From the NCBI RefSeq assembly GCF_001458295.1, contig NZ_CYUD01000002.1, forward strand, positions 186,001 through 250,000: a stretch of DNA of 64,000 bases, in the 5' to 3' direction. This DNA is from Ruegeria denitrificans. Lineage in GTDB: Bacteria > Pseudomonadota > Alphaproteobacteria > Rhodobacterales > Rhodobacteraceae. The translations under genes and the position numbers were made by a program. Of the stretch, positions 8,074-17,910 are shown in pieces (position 1 is the stretch's first letter; every line of letters begins with the position of its first letter). The notes under the pieces were generated by a model that was not told the DNA's origin, did not search any database, and worked only from the letters and a program-made list of their open reading frames with translations.

Positions 8074-9474
8074 CTACGGCGTGGCCGGTCGTTTCTGTGG
8101 CCATCCTGTCACTGCATGATAGGCTGCTCCAATCGACAAGATGCGGGCATCCGCCCCACGCGGACCAAACACCTGCATCCCCATCGGCAATCCATTGACC
8201 CCGAACCCTACTGGCAGAGCTAGACAGGGCAAGCCGATCAGGCTGACAGGCACCATAACCTCCATCCACCGATGATAGGTATCCATCCGTTGCCCTGCAA
8301 TTTCCGTTGGATACGGCGTTTCGATCTCGAAGGGCCAAACCTGGGTCGATGGCAATACCAAGGCGTCATAGTCGCGCATCAACTTTGCCGCACGCCGAAA
8401 CCACTCTGATCGCACAACACTGGCTTGATGCACTTGCATTGCGGTCAGGGTCAGGCCGCGGTCAAGTTCCCATTGTGCAGTGTCTTTCAACGCTTCGCGC
8501 TGATCGGCAAGCGGCGCAAGGCTTGCAGCAACACTCCAGGACCGCAGGGTCGTCCAGGTGTCCCAAAGGCGCTCTGCCTCAATCGGCGGCGCGACAGGGA
8601 CGACCTCGGCCCCTTGCTGAGTGAACACTGACAATGCGTCCTGGCACATCTTGCGTATGCCATCCTCAAATGGATAGGCCCCACCCCAATCATCCAGCCA
8701 ACCGATCTGCAGGCCGCGCATATCCGCCGCCTTCACCGGAAAGATATTGGGGTGGGCTCCCCCATATGGCTGCCGCGAATCTGGCCCCGAGATCACGTCC
8801 AGCAAAAGACCCAAATCCTCGGGGCTCCGCGCCATGGGTCCCAAGGTGGACAGTTGATGCAGAAATCCATCACCTACTGGTTCAGATGGCACCCGCCCCC
8901 AACTGGGCCGGAACCCGTAAACATTATTCCAGGCAGCTGGATTACGCAGGCTGCCCATGGCGTCGGATCCATCCGCAAGCGCCACCATCCCGGTGGCCAG
9001 CGCCACGGCCGCGCCGCCGGATGATCCGCCACAGGTCCGCGTCAGATTGTATGGGTTGGCCGTTGCTCCGTAGACCGGATTGAAGGTATGAGAGCCCAGA
9101 CCGAATTCAGGCACATTGGTCTTGCCTATCAGGATCGCTCCGGCCGCCCGCATCCGCGCGGCAATCAGATCATCCCTTTGTGGGATATGGCCCTTAAATA
9201 TTGGAGAACCCTGCGACGACACAATCCCCGCCACGTTCACCACATCTTTGACTGCAATCGGCAATCCATGCAGTTGACCACGGTTCGGCCCGGCGTCCAA
9301 TGCGCGGGCCTCAGCCATCAAATCATCCGGGTCGCGCAAAGCCACAATGGCATTCGCGGCCTGATTGACAGCGCCGATCCGGTTCAGCGTTTGTTGCATC
9401 ACCTCTTGGGTCGATACTTGCCTGGTCGAGAGCGCATTCAACAGGTCACTTGCAGTTGTTCGGCTCAATTCCAT
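8074..9474 (-). CDS. Amidase-signature family enzyme
   Basis: Hydrolase of the Ser-cisSer-Lys amidase family, which cleaves carboxamides. The 466 residues cover the whole family length. The catalytic Lys is in [13 protein letters not shown], the cis-Ser in the Gly/Ser-rich [15 protein letters not shown], and the nucleophile Ser in [12 protein letters not shown]. The nucleophile loop reads DAMGS rather than the common DTGGS. No GatB/GatC partner is nearby, so a free-standing catabolic amidase is more likely than the GatA subunit. The longer frame to 9534 would add a 20-residue extension without family character; ATG at 9474 has AAGGGA upstream and starts with typical [14 protein letters not shown]. 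Confidence 0.88.
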   Translation of the reverse strand: MELSRTTASDLLNALSTRQVSTQEVMQQTLNRIGAVNQAANAIVALRDPDDLMAEARALDAGPNRGQLHGLPIAVKDVVNVAGIVSSQGSPIFKGHIPQRDDLIAARMRAAGAILIGKTNVPEFGLGSHTFNPVYGATANPYNLTRTCGGSSGGAAVALATGMVALADGSDAMGSLRNPAAWNNVYGFRPSWGRVPSEPVGDGFLHQLSTLGPMARSPEDLGLLLDVISGPDSRQPYGGAHPNIFPVKAADMRGLQIGWLDDWGGAYPFEDGIRKMCQDALSVFTQQGAEVVPVAPPIEAERLWDTWTTLRSWSVAASLAPLADQREALKDTAQWELDRGLTLTAMQVHQASVVRSEWFRRAAKLMRDYDALVLPSTQVWPFEIETPYPTEIAGQRMDTYHRWMEVMVPVSLIGLPCLALPVGFGVNGLPMGMQVFGPRGADARILSIGAAYHAVTGWPQKRPATP

Positions 9475-9570
9475 CCCAGGCTCATCCCTTTTGCAAGAGC
9501 AGCCTAGCTGCGGCCCTTCTCTATTTAAACCCACTGTTTCAATACATCTTTTGGCAAAGCCGAACCGGCG

Positions 9571-10254
9571 TCACCAGACTTTTTGACCAATTCTCAGATT
9601 ACTATCGTTGCTAAGGAAATATTTCAGGCACAAAAAGATTAAAAAAATGCTGAGAATAAGCCAAGCGCCACCCCACATTACGGTAGCGCCGCCAAATTCC
9701 TCGGCCAGCATATACGCGTCCGACCGGATACCCGAGCGTCTGATTGTATCGTCAAAAATATCATAGGGAACGTAAATCATGCTGGTCAGTCCGATGATCC
9801 GCAGGACAAGATCACATAGCGGTCTGTTCAAATACCACCCCATGGCAAGCATCCCGCCCCCAGCGACACCACAGAACATCGTCGCAAAAGGATCGCGGAC
9901 ATAGAGCAATGTCACCAAAAGCATGGCGGCTCCGAAACCAGCCAGAACAGCCCTGTCCCAATGCGTACGCAGGGCAACGCCCAACACCCCCATCCCCAGC
10001 GCCAAAGACCCCAGATAACCTGCCGACAGGCTCAGAAAACGATTTCCGCCCCTGGCGGTGACAAGGCCGCCCTGCTGTGGAGAGATAGAAAAGCTTTCCA
10101 CCGATCCGCCAGTCACAACGATCATGATCGCGTGCGACAGTTCGTGTAAGAAAACAACAAGTATCTTCAGCGGAAGAACAATTGGAGTTTGCCAAAGCGC
10201 AAAGATCAGCCCGACGATCACGATCAGTTGCCAATGGCCTTTGATCACACGCAT
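9571..10254 (-). CDS. M50B-like membrane metallopeptidase
   Basis: Predicted membrane-embedded zinc protease of 227 residues. An early hydrophobic helix carries the HExxH motif (VVFLHELSHAIMIVVTGG), followed by GNRFLSLSAGYLGSLALGM. Several further membrane helices follow, and near the third one the ARDP-like YVRDPFATM. This is the pattern of the 'peptidase M50B-like' family. Whether it cleaves anything is unknown. It is 24 nt downstream of prfB on the same strand and probably shares its transcript. Confidence 0.8.
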   Translation of the reverse strand: MRVIKGHWQLIVIVGLIFALWQTPIVLPLKILVVFLHELSHAIMIVVTGGSVESFSISPQQGGLVTARGGNRFLSLSAGYLGSLALGMGVLGVALRTHWDRAVLAGFGAAMLLVTLLYVRDPFATMFCGVAGGGMLAMGWYLNRPLCDLVLRIIGLTSMIYVPYDIFDDTIRRSGIRSDAYMLAEEFGGATVMWGGAWLILSIFLIFLCLKYFLSNDSNLRIGQKVW

Positions 10255-10278
10255 CTCTGAATTCCCGCAGGTCTGCTG

Positions 10279-11406
10279 TTAACCTTCGCCTTGCGCCTCG
10301 GACCGGCTTTTGCCTGCCACGTTCAACGCTAGCGTGGCCGCCATGAACCCGTCCAGATCCCCGTCCAGAACACCCTTGGTGTCTGAGGTTTCGTGGTTGG
10401 TGCGCAGGTCTTTGACCATCTGATAGGGCTGCAAGACATAAGACCGGATCTGGTTGCCCCAACCCGCATCGCCCTTGGCCTCATGCGCGGCGTTGATATC
10501 TGCGTTGCGACGGTCCAGCTCTTGTTGATAAAGACGCGATTTCAGCGCTTTCATCGCGATATCGCGGTTCTGGTGTTGCGACTTCTCAGAGCTGGTCACA
10601 ACGATCCCGGTTGGAATGTGCGTAATCCGCACCGCCGAGTCCGTGGTGTTCACGTGCTGACCGCCGGCACCGGAAGACCGGTAAGTGTCGATACGGATTT
10701 CTGACGGGTTCACCTCGATTTCGATATTGTCGTCGACCACCGGATAAACCCAGACCGAGCTGAACGAGGTATGCCGCTTAGCCGCCGAGTCATAGGGCGA
10801 AATCCGCACCAGCCGGTGAACACCGCTTTCGGATTTCAACCAGCCATAGGCATTATGGCCAGAAATCTTGTAGGCGGCGGATTTGATACCCGCCTCTTCG
10901 CCCGCTGTCTCAGACTGCAGCTCGACCGTATAGCCCTTTTTCTCGGCCCAACGGATGTACATCCGCGCCAGCATCGAGGCCCAGTCACAGCTTTCCGTAC
11001 CACCCGCGCCCGAGTTGATTTCCAGGAACGTGTCATTGCCATCAGCTTCACCGTCCAGCAGTGCCTCAAGCTCTTTCTTGGCGGCTTTGGTTTTTAGGCT
11101 TTTGATGGCGTTTTCGGCGTCAGTGACGACCTCGTCGTCCTCTTCCATCTCACCCAGTTCGATCAGCTCGATATTGTCGCTCAGATCGGTTTTGATGGTT
11201 TCATAGGTCTCAATCGCATCGACCAACAACTGACGCTCGCGCATCAGTTTCTGTGCGTTTTCGGGGTTGTCCCACAGGTTGGGATCCTCGACACGCGCAT
11301 TAAATTCCTCAAGACGGTGCGGCGCGGTTTCATAGTCCATGCGCTGCGCCAGCAGCTCCAGCGACTTTTCGATATCCGCCACGGTATTCTGGGTTTCGGC
11401 GCGCAT
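10279..11406 (-). CDS. prfB: Peptide chain release factor 2
   Basis: RF2 recognises UAA and UGA stop codons and triggers release of the finished peptide. The 375 residues include the peptidyl-hydrolysis loop GAGGQHVN and the stop-codon reading region [15 protein letters not shown], where Tyr replaces the Phe of the E. coli SPF tripeptide. The gene is one uninterrupted frame. Around [24 protein letters not shown], where E. coli prfB has its autoregulatory UGA frameshift, this gene reads straight through. It belongs to a minus-strand run with the PBP1A and amidase genes upstream. Confidence 0.97.
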   Translation of the reverse strand: MRAETQNTVADIEKSLELLAQRMDYETAPHRLEEFNARVEDPNLWDNPENAQKLMRERQLLVDAIETYETIKTDLSDNIELIELGEMEEDDEVVTDAENAIKSLKTKAAKKELEALLDGEADGNDTFLEINSGAGGTESCDWASMLARMYIRWAEKKGYTVELQSETAGEEAGIKSAAYKISGHNAYGWLKSESGVHRLVRISPYDSAAKRHTSFSSVWVYPVVDDNIEIEVNPSEIRIDTYRSSGAGGQHVNTTDSAVRITHIPTGIVVTSSEKSQHQNRDIAMKALKSRLYQQELDRRNADINAAHEAKGDAGWGNQIRSYVLQPYQMVKDLRTNHETSDTKGVLDGDLDGFMAATLALNVAGKSRSEAQGEG

Positions 11407-11496
11407 GGTCTTGTCCCAACTTACTCAATCAGGCTTGCGTGATAGCAAGAGGTTCAGGACACCACAAGACAGCGGAGCCCCGAAACATTTCAGTTG

Positions 11497-13983
11497 TTAG
11501 TAAAGCCCACCACCCTGCAGATCGCCCTGGCTGGCATTGGGACCAACGGTGATGGTGTTGCCGGTTGATGTGGTCACCTGACGGCCGTTGCTGACCTCTT
11601 CGAACAAAGGCAAGTCGGAACCGACCGCAAAGCCACCGTCATAGATGCGATCGATAAAGCCGTCGACGCCATCGCGGAAATACTCGGCCACCACGTAATC
11701 TCCGGTCGCATCCGCAGGCAGACGCGCGCCGCTAAAACGGTCGATCTTGATAAAGTGGCCGCCTTCGGGCACTTCGAACGGACCGCCGCCGTATTTCTCG
11801 ACAGCTTTTTCCATGAAGCTCTGGAAGACCGGTCCGCACATGGTGCCGCCATAGGCTCCCCGCCCCATCGGGCGCGGGCGGTCATAACCGATATAGCAGC
11901 CGGCCACGATGTTGGACGTGAAGCCAATAAACCACGCATCCTTGGATTCGTTCGTCGTACCGGTTTTACCCGCCGTCGGAACCGGAAGGTTAACGACACG
12001 CGACGCAGTACCACGATCCACTACCCCCTTCATCATCGACGTCAGTTGATACGCGGTGATCGCATCCATAACCTGCCAGCGATCGGTCACAATGGTCGGA
12101 GACTCGTCCGGCTCAAGCCAGCTAGAGTTGCAGTCCACGCACTGACGGTCATCATGGCGGTAAATTGTCTTGCCGAACCGATCCTGAATACGGTCAACCA
12201 GAGTGGGCTCGACCCGCTCACCACCGTTGGCGAACATCGCATAGGCGGCAACCATCTTGTAAAGCGTTGTCTCTTCGGACCCCAGCGAGTTCGCAAGGAA
12301 TGCGCCCATCCGGTCGTAAACACCGAACCGTTCTGCATACCCCGCGACAACAGGCATCGTGACCTCTTGCGCCAGGCGGATCGTCATCAAGTTCCGAGAC
12401 TGTTCAATCCCAGTACGCAATGGGGTTGGACCATAGAATTTATTCGTCGAGTTCTTGGGTCGCCACAGACCCTGCGGCGTGTTCACCTCGATCGGGGCGT
12501 CGACTACAATAGTGGCCGGGCTATAGCCGCTGTCCAGCGCGGCCGCATAGACGAAGGGCTTGAAGCTCGATCCCGGCTGACGTTGCGCCTGCGTGGCGCG
12601 GTTGAACACAGAATCCTGATATGAGAATCCACCCTGCATTGCGAGAACACGGCCCGAATTCACGTCCATTGCTACAAAGCCGCCCTGCACTTCGGGCACC
12701 TGACGGGCAGACCACTGGCCTTCTTCCCCGGCCATCACCAGAATGACATCCCCGCGTTTGAAATTGGCGGCGAAATCCCCCTGCATCCATTTGATGTCCG
12801 AACGCGGCACAACGCCGTCGGCGGGGCCATCCTCGATGCCTACCGCCAATTGCTGTTCACCTACGTTTAGAACCACCGCCGGATACCATTGCGTCGGCAG
12901 CACCACATCGCGCGGGATTTCCAGGATTGCCAGCGCCTCGCGCCACTGGACTTCGTCGATCAGTTTGTCTTCTGGGATCACCTCGCCGGTGCCGCGCCAT
13001 TTACCGCGCGAACGGTCATATTTCTGCAGCGCGGTGCGCAGCGCATCGGCCGCTTCGACCTGCATCTCTTCGTCCACCGAGGCGCGGACAGTGAAGCCGC
13101 CGGTAAAGAACTCACCCTCACCAAAATCCTCGCTCAGCTGGCGGCGGATTTCGTCAGTGAAATAGTCACGCGGCGGTAACGCGGTGCGGAAGCTTTCGAA
13201 ATCGCCATTCTGAACCGAGCGAAGCGGCTGGTTAACCTCGGTCTCATAGGTTGCTTGATCAATATAGCCGTTCTGATGCATCTCTCGTAGTACGTAATCC
13301 CGTCGTGCCAGAAGACGTTCTTTCTGGCGTACAGGATGGTAATCCGAAGGTGCCTTGGGCATTGCAGCAAGGGTTGCGGCCTCGTGTGGGGCCAGTTCCT
13401 GCAACGTTTTGTTGAAATAAGTCTGCGCCGCAGCAGTCACACCATAGGAGTTCTGGCCCAAAAAGATCTCGTTCATATAGAGTTCGAGGATCTGTTCCTT
13501 GTCCAACGTATCCTCAAGCCGGGTGGCAAGGATGATTTCCTTGATCTTACGCTCTGCGCGACGGTCGCCGGACAGCAGAAAGTTCTTCATTACCTGCTGT
13601 GTGATCGTGGACGCCCCACGAACATTTTCGCCTTTGGATTTTACGGCCTCGACACCCGCAGCAATGATGCCACGCGGGTCATAGCCCTGATGAGTGTAGA
13701 AGTTCTTATCCTCGGCAGAGATAAAGGCCTGCTTCACCAGATCAGGGATTTCCTCGGACGGAGTAAATAGACGGCGTTCCTGTGCGAATTCGTCGATCAG
13801 TTGGCCTTCGCCCGAGTAAATCCGGCTGATCGTCGGAGGCTTGTATTGCGCCAAAGATTCATGGCTGGGCAGGTCGCGCCCATACATCCAGAAGACCGCG
13901 CCAATCACCAGCGCAGCCATAAAAATACCCAAGGTAACGAGGCTGAAGATTGCCCCGAAAAACGAAAGAATGAAACGGATCAC
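11497..13983 (-). CDS. mrcA: Bifunctional penicillin-binding protein 1A
   Basis: Class A PBP that polymerises lipid II and cross-links peptidoglycan in the periplasm. Of 828 residues, the first 35 form a membrane anchor. The GT51 glycosyltransferase domain follows (about 55-230: EDKNFYTHQGYDPRGI, GASTITQQVMKNFLL, KIKEIILATRLE). The transpeptidase domain has all three motifs: SSFK (PGSSFKPFVY), SRN (EQSRNLMT) and KTGTT. An OB-like domain lies between. The gene is 95 nt downstream of the amiC-like gene on the same strand. Confidence 0.96.
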   Translation of the reverse strand: MIRFILSFFGAIFSLVTLGIFMAALVIGAVFWMYGRDLPSHESLAQYKPPTISRIYSGEGQLIDEFAQERRLFTPSEEIPDLVKQAFISAEDKNFYTHQGYDPRGIIAAGVEAVKSKGENVRGASTITQQVMKNFLLSGDRRAERKIKEIILATRLEDTLDKEQILELYMNEIFLGQNSYGVTAAAQTYFNKTLQELAPHEAATLAAMPKAPSDYHPVRQKERLLARRDYVLREMHQNGYIDQATYETEVNQPLRSVQNGDFESFRTALPPRDYFTDEIRRQLSEDFGEGEFFTGGFTVRASVDEEMQVEAADALRTALQKYDRSRGKWRGTGEVIPEDKLIDEVQWREALAILEIPRDVVLPTQWYPAVVLNVGEQQLAVGIEDGPADGVVPRSDIKWMQGDFAANFKRGDVILVMAGEEGQWSARQVPEVQGGFVAMDVNSGRVLAMQGGFSYQDSVFNRATQAQRQPGSSFKPFVYAAALDSGYSPATIVVDAPIEVNTPQGLWRPKNSTNKFYGPTPLRTGIEQSRNLMTIRLAQEVTMPVVAGYAERFGVYDRMGAFLANSLGSEETTLYKMVAAYAMFANGGERVEPTLVDRIQDRFGKTIYRHDDRQCVDCNSSWLEPDESPTIVTDRWQVMDAITAYQLTSMMKGVVDRGTASRVVNLPVPTAGKTGTTNESKDAWFIGFTSNIVAGCYIGYDRPRPMGRGAYGGTMCGPVFQSFMEKAVEKYGGGPFEVPEGGHFIKIDRFSGARLPADATGDYVVAEYFRDGVDGFIDRIYDGGFAVGSDLPLFEEVSNGRQVTTSTGNTITVGPNASQGDLQGGGLY

Positions 13984-14078
13984 GTTACTGCCTTTTACTC
14001 GCGCTGCCGCCTATATAGTGGTGCCCCGGCGCAGGGTCAAAACACGATGGCCAATATTAGCCGGTTTGCGCCGCAGCG

Positions 14079-15299
14079 TCACTGCCCAATCAGGGCTCGT
14101 TTGACCAGATCGTCTTGCCGCCATTGCTCCAGTCCGCTTAGGATTCCGCGTGCCATACCCTTGCGCCATTCCGGATTCGTTATGTTTTTCAGGTCTCTGG
14201 GGCTGGACAGAAATCCAAGCTCGACCAGGATCGATGGAATATCCGCCGCCTTAAGCACTGAAAAGGACGCCGTACGAATGGGCCGGCTGTTCATCGGCCC
14301 GCCGTGTTGTGCCAAACCGTCGGCCACCGCCTGCGCCAGCGTATGAGTGCGCGGTTTGGTCTCTTGCCGCGCAATATCCAGCAGGATATCGGTCACCTGA
14401 TCGTCGGTGCCGCTCAGGTCCACGCCCGAAATCAGATCGCCGCGATCATGGCGTTCAGCCAGTTTGTGACTGGCCACGTCCGAGGCATCATCGGACAGCG
14501 TATAAACCGCCGCGCCATGAGCGCGGCCTTCGGACAGGCTGTCTGCATGCAGTGAGATGAACACATCCGCGCCCGCACGGTGCGCCAGCGCAATGCGTCG
14601 CTCCAGACTGACGAAATGGTCGTCCACGCGGGTCATTACCACTTGGTATCCCCCGGCCCGCAGAAGCGTTTCGCGCAGTTCGCGGGCAAAGATCAGCATC
14701 AGGGTTTTTTCATCTGTTCCTGCGACTTCGGCCCCCGGATCAATGCCACCGTGACCAGGGTCCAGCATCACCAGCAATGGGCGTGTCCCATTTTGACCGG
14801 GTTTGGCGGGCGTCACTGAAGGTTCCGGCAGGTCCCATCCCGGCTGACGTGGCGCCCCGGCGGTGGCAGCGAAACTGTCGAAATCGGTGCCACTCAGGCT
14901 CAGCGATAGGTGTGCTGTCCCATTGACCTGGTCCACCCGCAGGTCAGAGGTATCAACGGCCAGCGGTGCGCCCAATTCCAGTACCATGCGCGACCAGCCG
15001 GGCACATAGGTGCCGAATTGCACGTCGCTGATCCGGTCGGTCTGCAGGAAAGAGTCGACCTCCAGCCCGGTCCAGTCGACCTCCTGAAAGTCCAGCACAA
15101 CGCGGTATGGATCGCGCAGAGTGAAGACCCGGTAAGGTACGCCTTGGCTGACGCCTAACTCAACCCGAACGCCGGCACGGCCGTCATCGGTAATGCGGCT
15201 ATCCTCGGGCAACACACGTGCAAGCGCACTGAAATCATGCGCGAACGCAGCACTGCTCAGCGCCCAGATCAGCGCGATGGCGTAGAAAATCCTGCTCAT
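14079..15299 (-). CDS. N-acetylmuramoyl-L-alanine amidase (AmiC type)
   Basis: Periplasmic zinc amidase that removes stem peptides from peptidoglycan, usually during septum splitting. A signal peptide (about 1-20) is followed by an AMIN domain (about 40-150, VPYRVFTLRDPYRVVLDFQ) that directs the protein to the septum or wall. An Amidase_3 catalytic domain makes up the C-terminal half. Zinc-ligand and catalytic motifs are present: LDPGHGGIDPGA, an early Glu in TDEKTLML, SLHADS and VELGFLSSP. The 406 residues match AmiC. It heads a minus-strand series with PBP1A, which fits a cell-wall unit. Confidence 0.93.
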   Translation of the reverse strand: MSRIFYAIALIWALSSAAFAHDFSALARVLPEDSRITDDGRAGVRVELGVSQGVPYRVFTLRDPYRVVLDFQEVDWTGLEVDSFLQTDRISDVQFGTYVPGWSRMVLELGAPLAVDTSDLRVDQVNGTAHLSLSLSGTDFDSFAATAGAPRQPGWDLPEPSVTPAKPGQNGTRPLLVMLDPGHGGIDPGAEVAGTDEKTLMLIFARELRETLLRAGGYQVVMTRVDDHFVSLERRIALAHRAGADVFISLHADSLSEGRAHGAAVYTLSDDASDVASHKLAERHDRGDLISGVDLSGTDDQVTDILLDIARQETKPRTHTLAQAVADGLAQHGGPMNSRPIRTASFSVLKAADIPSILVELGFLSSPRDLKNITNPEWRKGMARGILSGLEQWRQDDLVKRALIGQ

Positions 15300-15365
15300 G
15301 GCCTCAAGTTTTCCCGAGATCGTTTGACGGTCAGATTAACGGACCAAAGCGAATTTGTGAACGGG

Positions 15366-16529
15366 CTACGCCGGAGTTGTGATCGCACCGCGTTCAGCCA
15401 TGAAACGCTGAAGACGCAGCAACCCTTCCTCGATATCCGCAGTTGATCGCGCATACGAGAACCGCAACGTCTGGTGCCCGCGCACAGGATCGAAATCCAG
15501 CCCCGGTGTCACCGCCACCCCAGCCTTGTCCAGAATCTCAGCCGCAAAGGCACGGCTGTCTTCGGTCAGGTCGGAAACATCAGCGTAAACATAAAACGCC
15601 CCGTCGGGCGGAGCGATATTGGTGAACCCGACTTTGGGCAAACCCTCTAACATCAGCGCGCGATTGCGGCGATATACGTCCAGATTGGCCTGCAATTCCT
15701 CGTCGCAATCCATCGCAGCAAGCGCCGCCAACTGGCTGGCATGAGGCGCACAGATGAACATGTTCTGGGCGATGCGCTCGACGACGCGCACCTGATCCTC
15801 GGGCACGACCATCCAGCCGACACGCCAACCGGTCATCGAGAAATATTTCGAGAATGAGTTAATCACATAGCACTCATCCGTCAGTTCCAGCGCTGTGACG
15901 GCTTTGGCCTCATATTCCAGACCATGGTAAATCTCGTCACTGATGAACGACGCCTCCTGTCCATGCGCGGCTTCGATCAGCGCGCCCATAGCTGCGTGAT
16001 CCAGCATGGTGCCTGTGGGGTTCGCCGGGGACGCGACCATCAGACCTTGCAGATCAAGTCCGGCAAAATCTGCGGGCACGGGCTGCAGACGGTTTTCCGG
16101 TGCAGTGGGCAGATCGACCGGCACCAAACCCAGAGCTTTTAGAATCTGCCGGTATGATGGGTAGCCTGGCGCGCCGATGCCAACGCGGTCACCGCTGTCG
16201 AACAGCGCAGTGAAGGCCAGCAGGAATCCGCCCGATGATCCCGGGGTAATCACCACACGTTCGGGATTCAGATCGACATTGTACCACTCACCATACAGAC
16301 GTGCGATCCGTTGCCGCAGCTGCGGCAGGCCCAAAGCAACCGTATAGCCCAGCGGGGCTTGTTCCATCGCCTTACCCAAGGCTTGAACTGCGCCTTTGGG
16401 CGCACCGGTTCCAGGCTGGCCGACCTCCATATGGATAATGTGGCGCCCGGCCTCTTCGGCGCGGCGTGCGGCCTCCATCACGTCCATCACGATAAAGGGA
16501 TCGACCCCGGACCGGGTTGAGTTTCTCAT
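15366..16529 (-). CDS. Class I/II pyridoxal-phosphate aminotransferase
   Basis: Fold-type I aminotransferase of 387 residues; the amino donor and acceptor cannot be fixed by eye. Visible motifs are HMEVGQPGTGAP near the N terminus, SPANPTGTM (the NPTG hinge), ISDEIYHGLEYE (PLP-binding Asp/Tyr), SFSKYFSMTGWRVGW (Schiff-base Lys) and LRFSYARS (substrate carboxylate Arg). The start at 16529 has GGGAG 6 nt upstream and is preferred over a longer frame to 16553. It is divergent from the M48 protease gene, with only about 22 nt between the two start codons. Confidence 0.88.
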   Translation of the reverse strand: MRNSTRSGVDPFIVMDVMEAARRAEEAGRHIIHMEVGQPGTGAPKGAVQALGKAMEQAPLGYTVALGLPQLRQRIARLYGEWYNVDLNPERVVITPGSSGGFLLAFTALFDSGDRVGIGAPGYPSYRQILKALGLVPVDLPTAPENRLQPVPADFAGLDLQGLMVASPANPTGTMLDHAAMGALIEAAHGQEASFISDEIYHGLEYEAKAVTALELTDECYVINSFSKYFSMTGWRVGWMVVPEDQVRVVERIAQNMFICAPHASQLAALAAMDCDEELQANLDVYRRNRALMLEGLPKVGFTNIAPPDGAFYVYADVSDLTEDSRAFAAEILDKAGVAVTPGLDFDPVRGHQTLRFSYARSTADIEEGLLRLQRFMAERGAITTPA

Positions 16530-16551
16530 GCCAATCTCCCATGTTTCAGCC

Positions 16552-17910
16552 ATGGCTTTTGAACGCTTATCCAGGGTGGCGTCAATCCCGACCCTGTTGC
16601 TGGTGGCAGTGACATGGATGGCAAGCCTTGTTCCGGCGAACGCTCAGGGCTTGATCCGAGACCCCGATATCGAACACGGGCTGCGTGAGCTAGCCTTTCC
16701 GATTTTGCGCGCGGCTGGGCTGAACACCAACCGGGTCAAGATACTGGTGGTCAATGACCGCACGTTCAACGCCTTTGTCATAGATTATAGCGCGATCTAC
16801 CTGAATTACGGGCTGATTCTAAATGTCGAAAGCCCCGAAATGCTGCAGGCGGTTATCGCCCACGAGGCCGCGCATATCGCCAACGGTCACTTGGCGCGAC
16901 GGGCCGAGAACCTGCGCGTCGCACAGCGCAAAGCAGGGTTCGGAACCGCGCTGGCCCTGATTGCTGCGGCCGCTGGCGGTGGGGAGGCGGCGGCAGGCAT
17001 TGCGGCAGGCACCCAAAGCGCCGCGCTGCGCAGTTTTTTAGGGCACACACGGGCCGAGGAATCCTCGGCCGATCAAAGTGCCGCCAGCTATCTAAGATGG
17101 GCCGGTATCTCGCCCGTTGGAATGGTCGCACTGCATCAGAAATTCGCGGGTCAGGAACTGCTGAATACCGTCAATCAGGACCCTTATATGCGGTCGCACC
17201 CCACCAGTCGCGAGCGCCTGCGCGTGGCCCAAAGGTTTATGGAGCAACACGGCGACTGGTCAACGACGGACCCAAATGCCGATTACTGGTTCGCGCGGGT
17301 CAAAGGTAAGCTGTCGGCCTTTCTTAGGTCCCCGACATGGACCATGCGACGCGCTAAAGAGGAAAACGCACAGGATGTGCGCCTGATGCGCGAGGCCTCG
17401 GCCTATCATCAGAACCGTGATCTGGCCAATGCCCGCGCGAACATTGACGAGGCATTGGCAATTCGCCCGGATGATCCGTTTTATTATGAGCTCAAGGGCC
17501 AGATTCTGCTGGAAAACCGTCAAGTTCAGGATGCGGTGCAGGCCTATGGCAAGGCGGTCGAATTGGCCCCTAATGATGCATTGATTTTAGCTGGGTACGG
17601 GCGTGCTCTACTGGCGCAAGGTCAGACGAAGATTGCCTTGCAAGTCCTTGAGAAAGCTCGTCAAAGAGATTATCGAAACGCCAGACTGATGCAAGACCTC
17701 GGGGTCGCATATGCAAAGGTTGGCAACAACGGCATGGCCTCGGTCGTGACTGCGGAACGATATGCCCTGCATGGCCGACTGGCCGATGCGGGAATTCACG
17801 CAAAACGAGCCCTTGGACAATTGCCCGAAGGCTCATCGGGTTGGCAAAGGGCACAAGATGTGCTGATTGCTTCGGAACGCGCAAAGAAAGCGAAAAGGAA
17901 ACGGAAATGA
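16552..17910 (+). CDS. BepA-like M48 metalloprotease with TPR repeats
   Basis: Periplasmic zinc protease resembling BepA (YfgC), which degrades or helps assemble stalled outer-membrane proteins. A signal peptide is visible (PTLLLVAVTWMASLVPANAQG). The M48 domain has VIAHEAAHIANGHLARR (HExxH) and the downstream zinc ligand Glu in RAEESSADQSA. TPR-type repeats fill the C-terminal part (about 290-430, AYGKAVELAPNDALILAGYGRALLAQG). The start is uncertain: 16552 gives 452 residues, while an in-frame ATG at 16528 adds eight. The stop overlaps the start of the DsbA-like gene by four bases, so the two are translationally coupled. Confidence 0.9.
   Translation: MAFERLSRVASIPTLLLVAVTWMASLVPANAQGLIRDPDIEHGLRELAFPILRAAGLNTNRVKILVVNDRTFNAFVIDYSAIYLNYGLILNVESPEMLQAVIAHEAAHIANGHLARRAENLRVAQRKAGFGTALALIAAAAGGGEAAAGIAAGTQSAALRSFLGHTRAEESSADQSAASYLRWAGISPVGMVALHQKFAGQELLNTVNQDPYMRSHPTSRERLRVAQRFMEQHGDWSTTDPNADYWFARVKGKLSAFLRSPTWTMRRAKEENAQDVRLMREASAYHQNRDLANARANIDEALAIRPDDPFYYELKGQILLENRQVQDAVQAYGKAVELAPNDALILAGYGRALLAQGQTKIALQVLEKARQRDYRNARLMQDLGVAYAKVGNNGMASVVTAERYALHGRLADAGIHAKRALGQLPEGSSGWQRAQDVLIASERAKKAKRKRK

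Noticed and set aside
11407..11496. Search for an upstream UGA frameshift segment in prfB
   Set aside because: The gene is complete in one frame with a normal N terminus, so no frameshift is needed.
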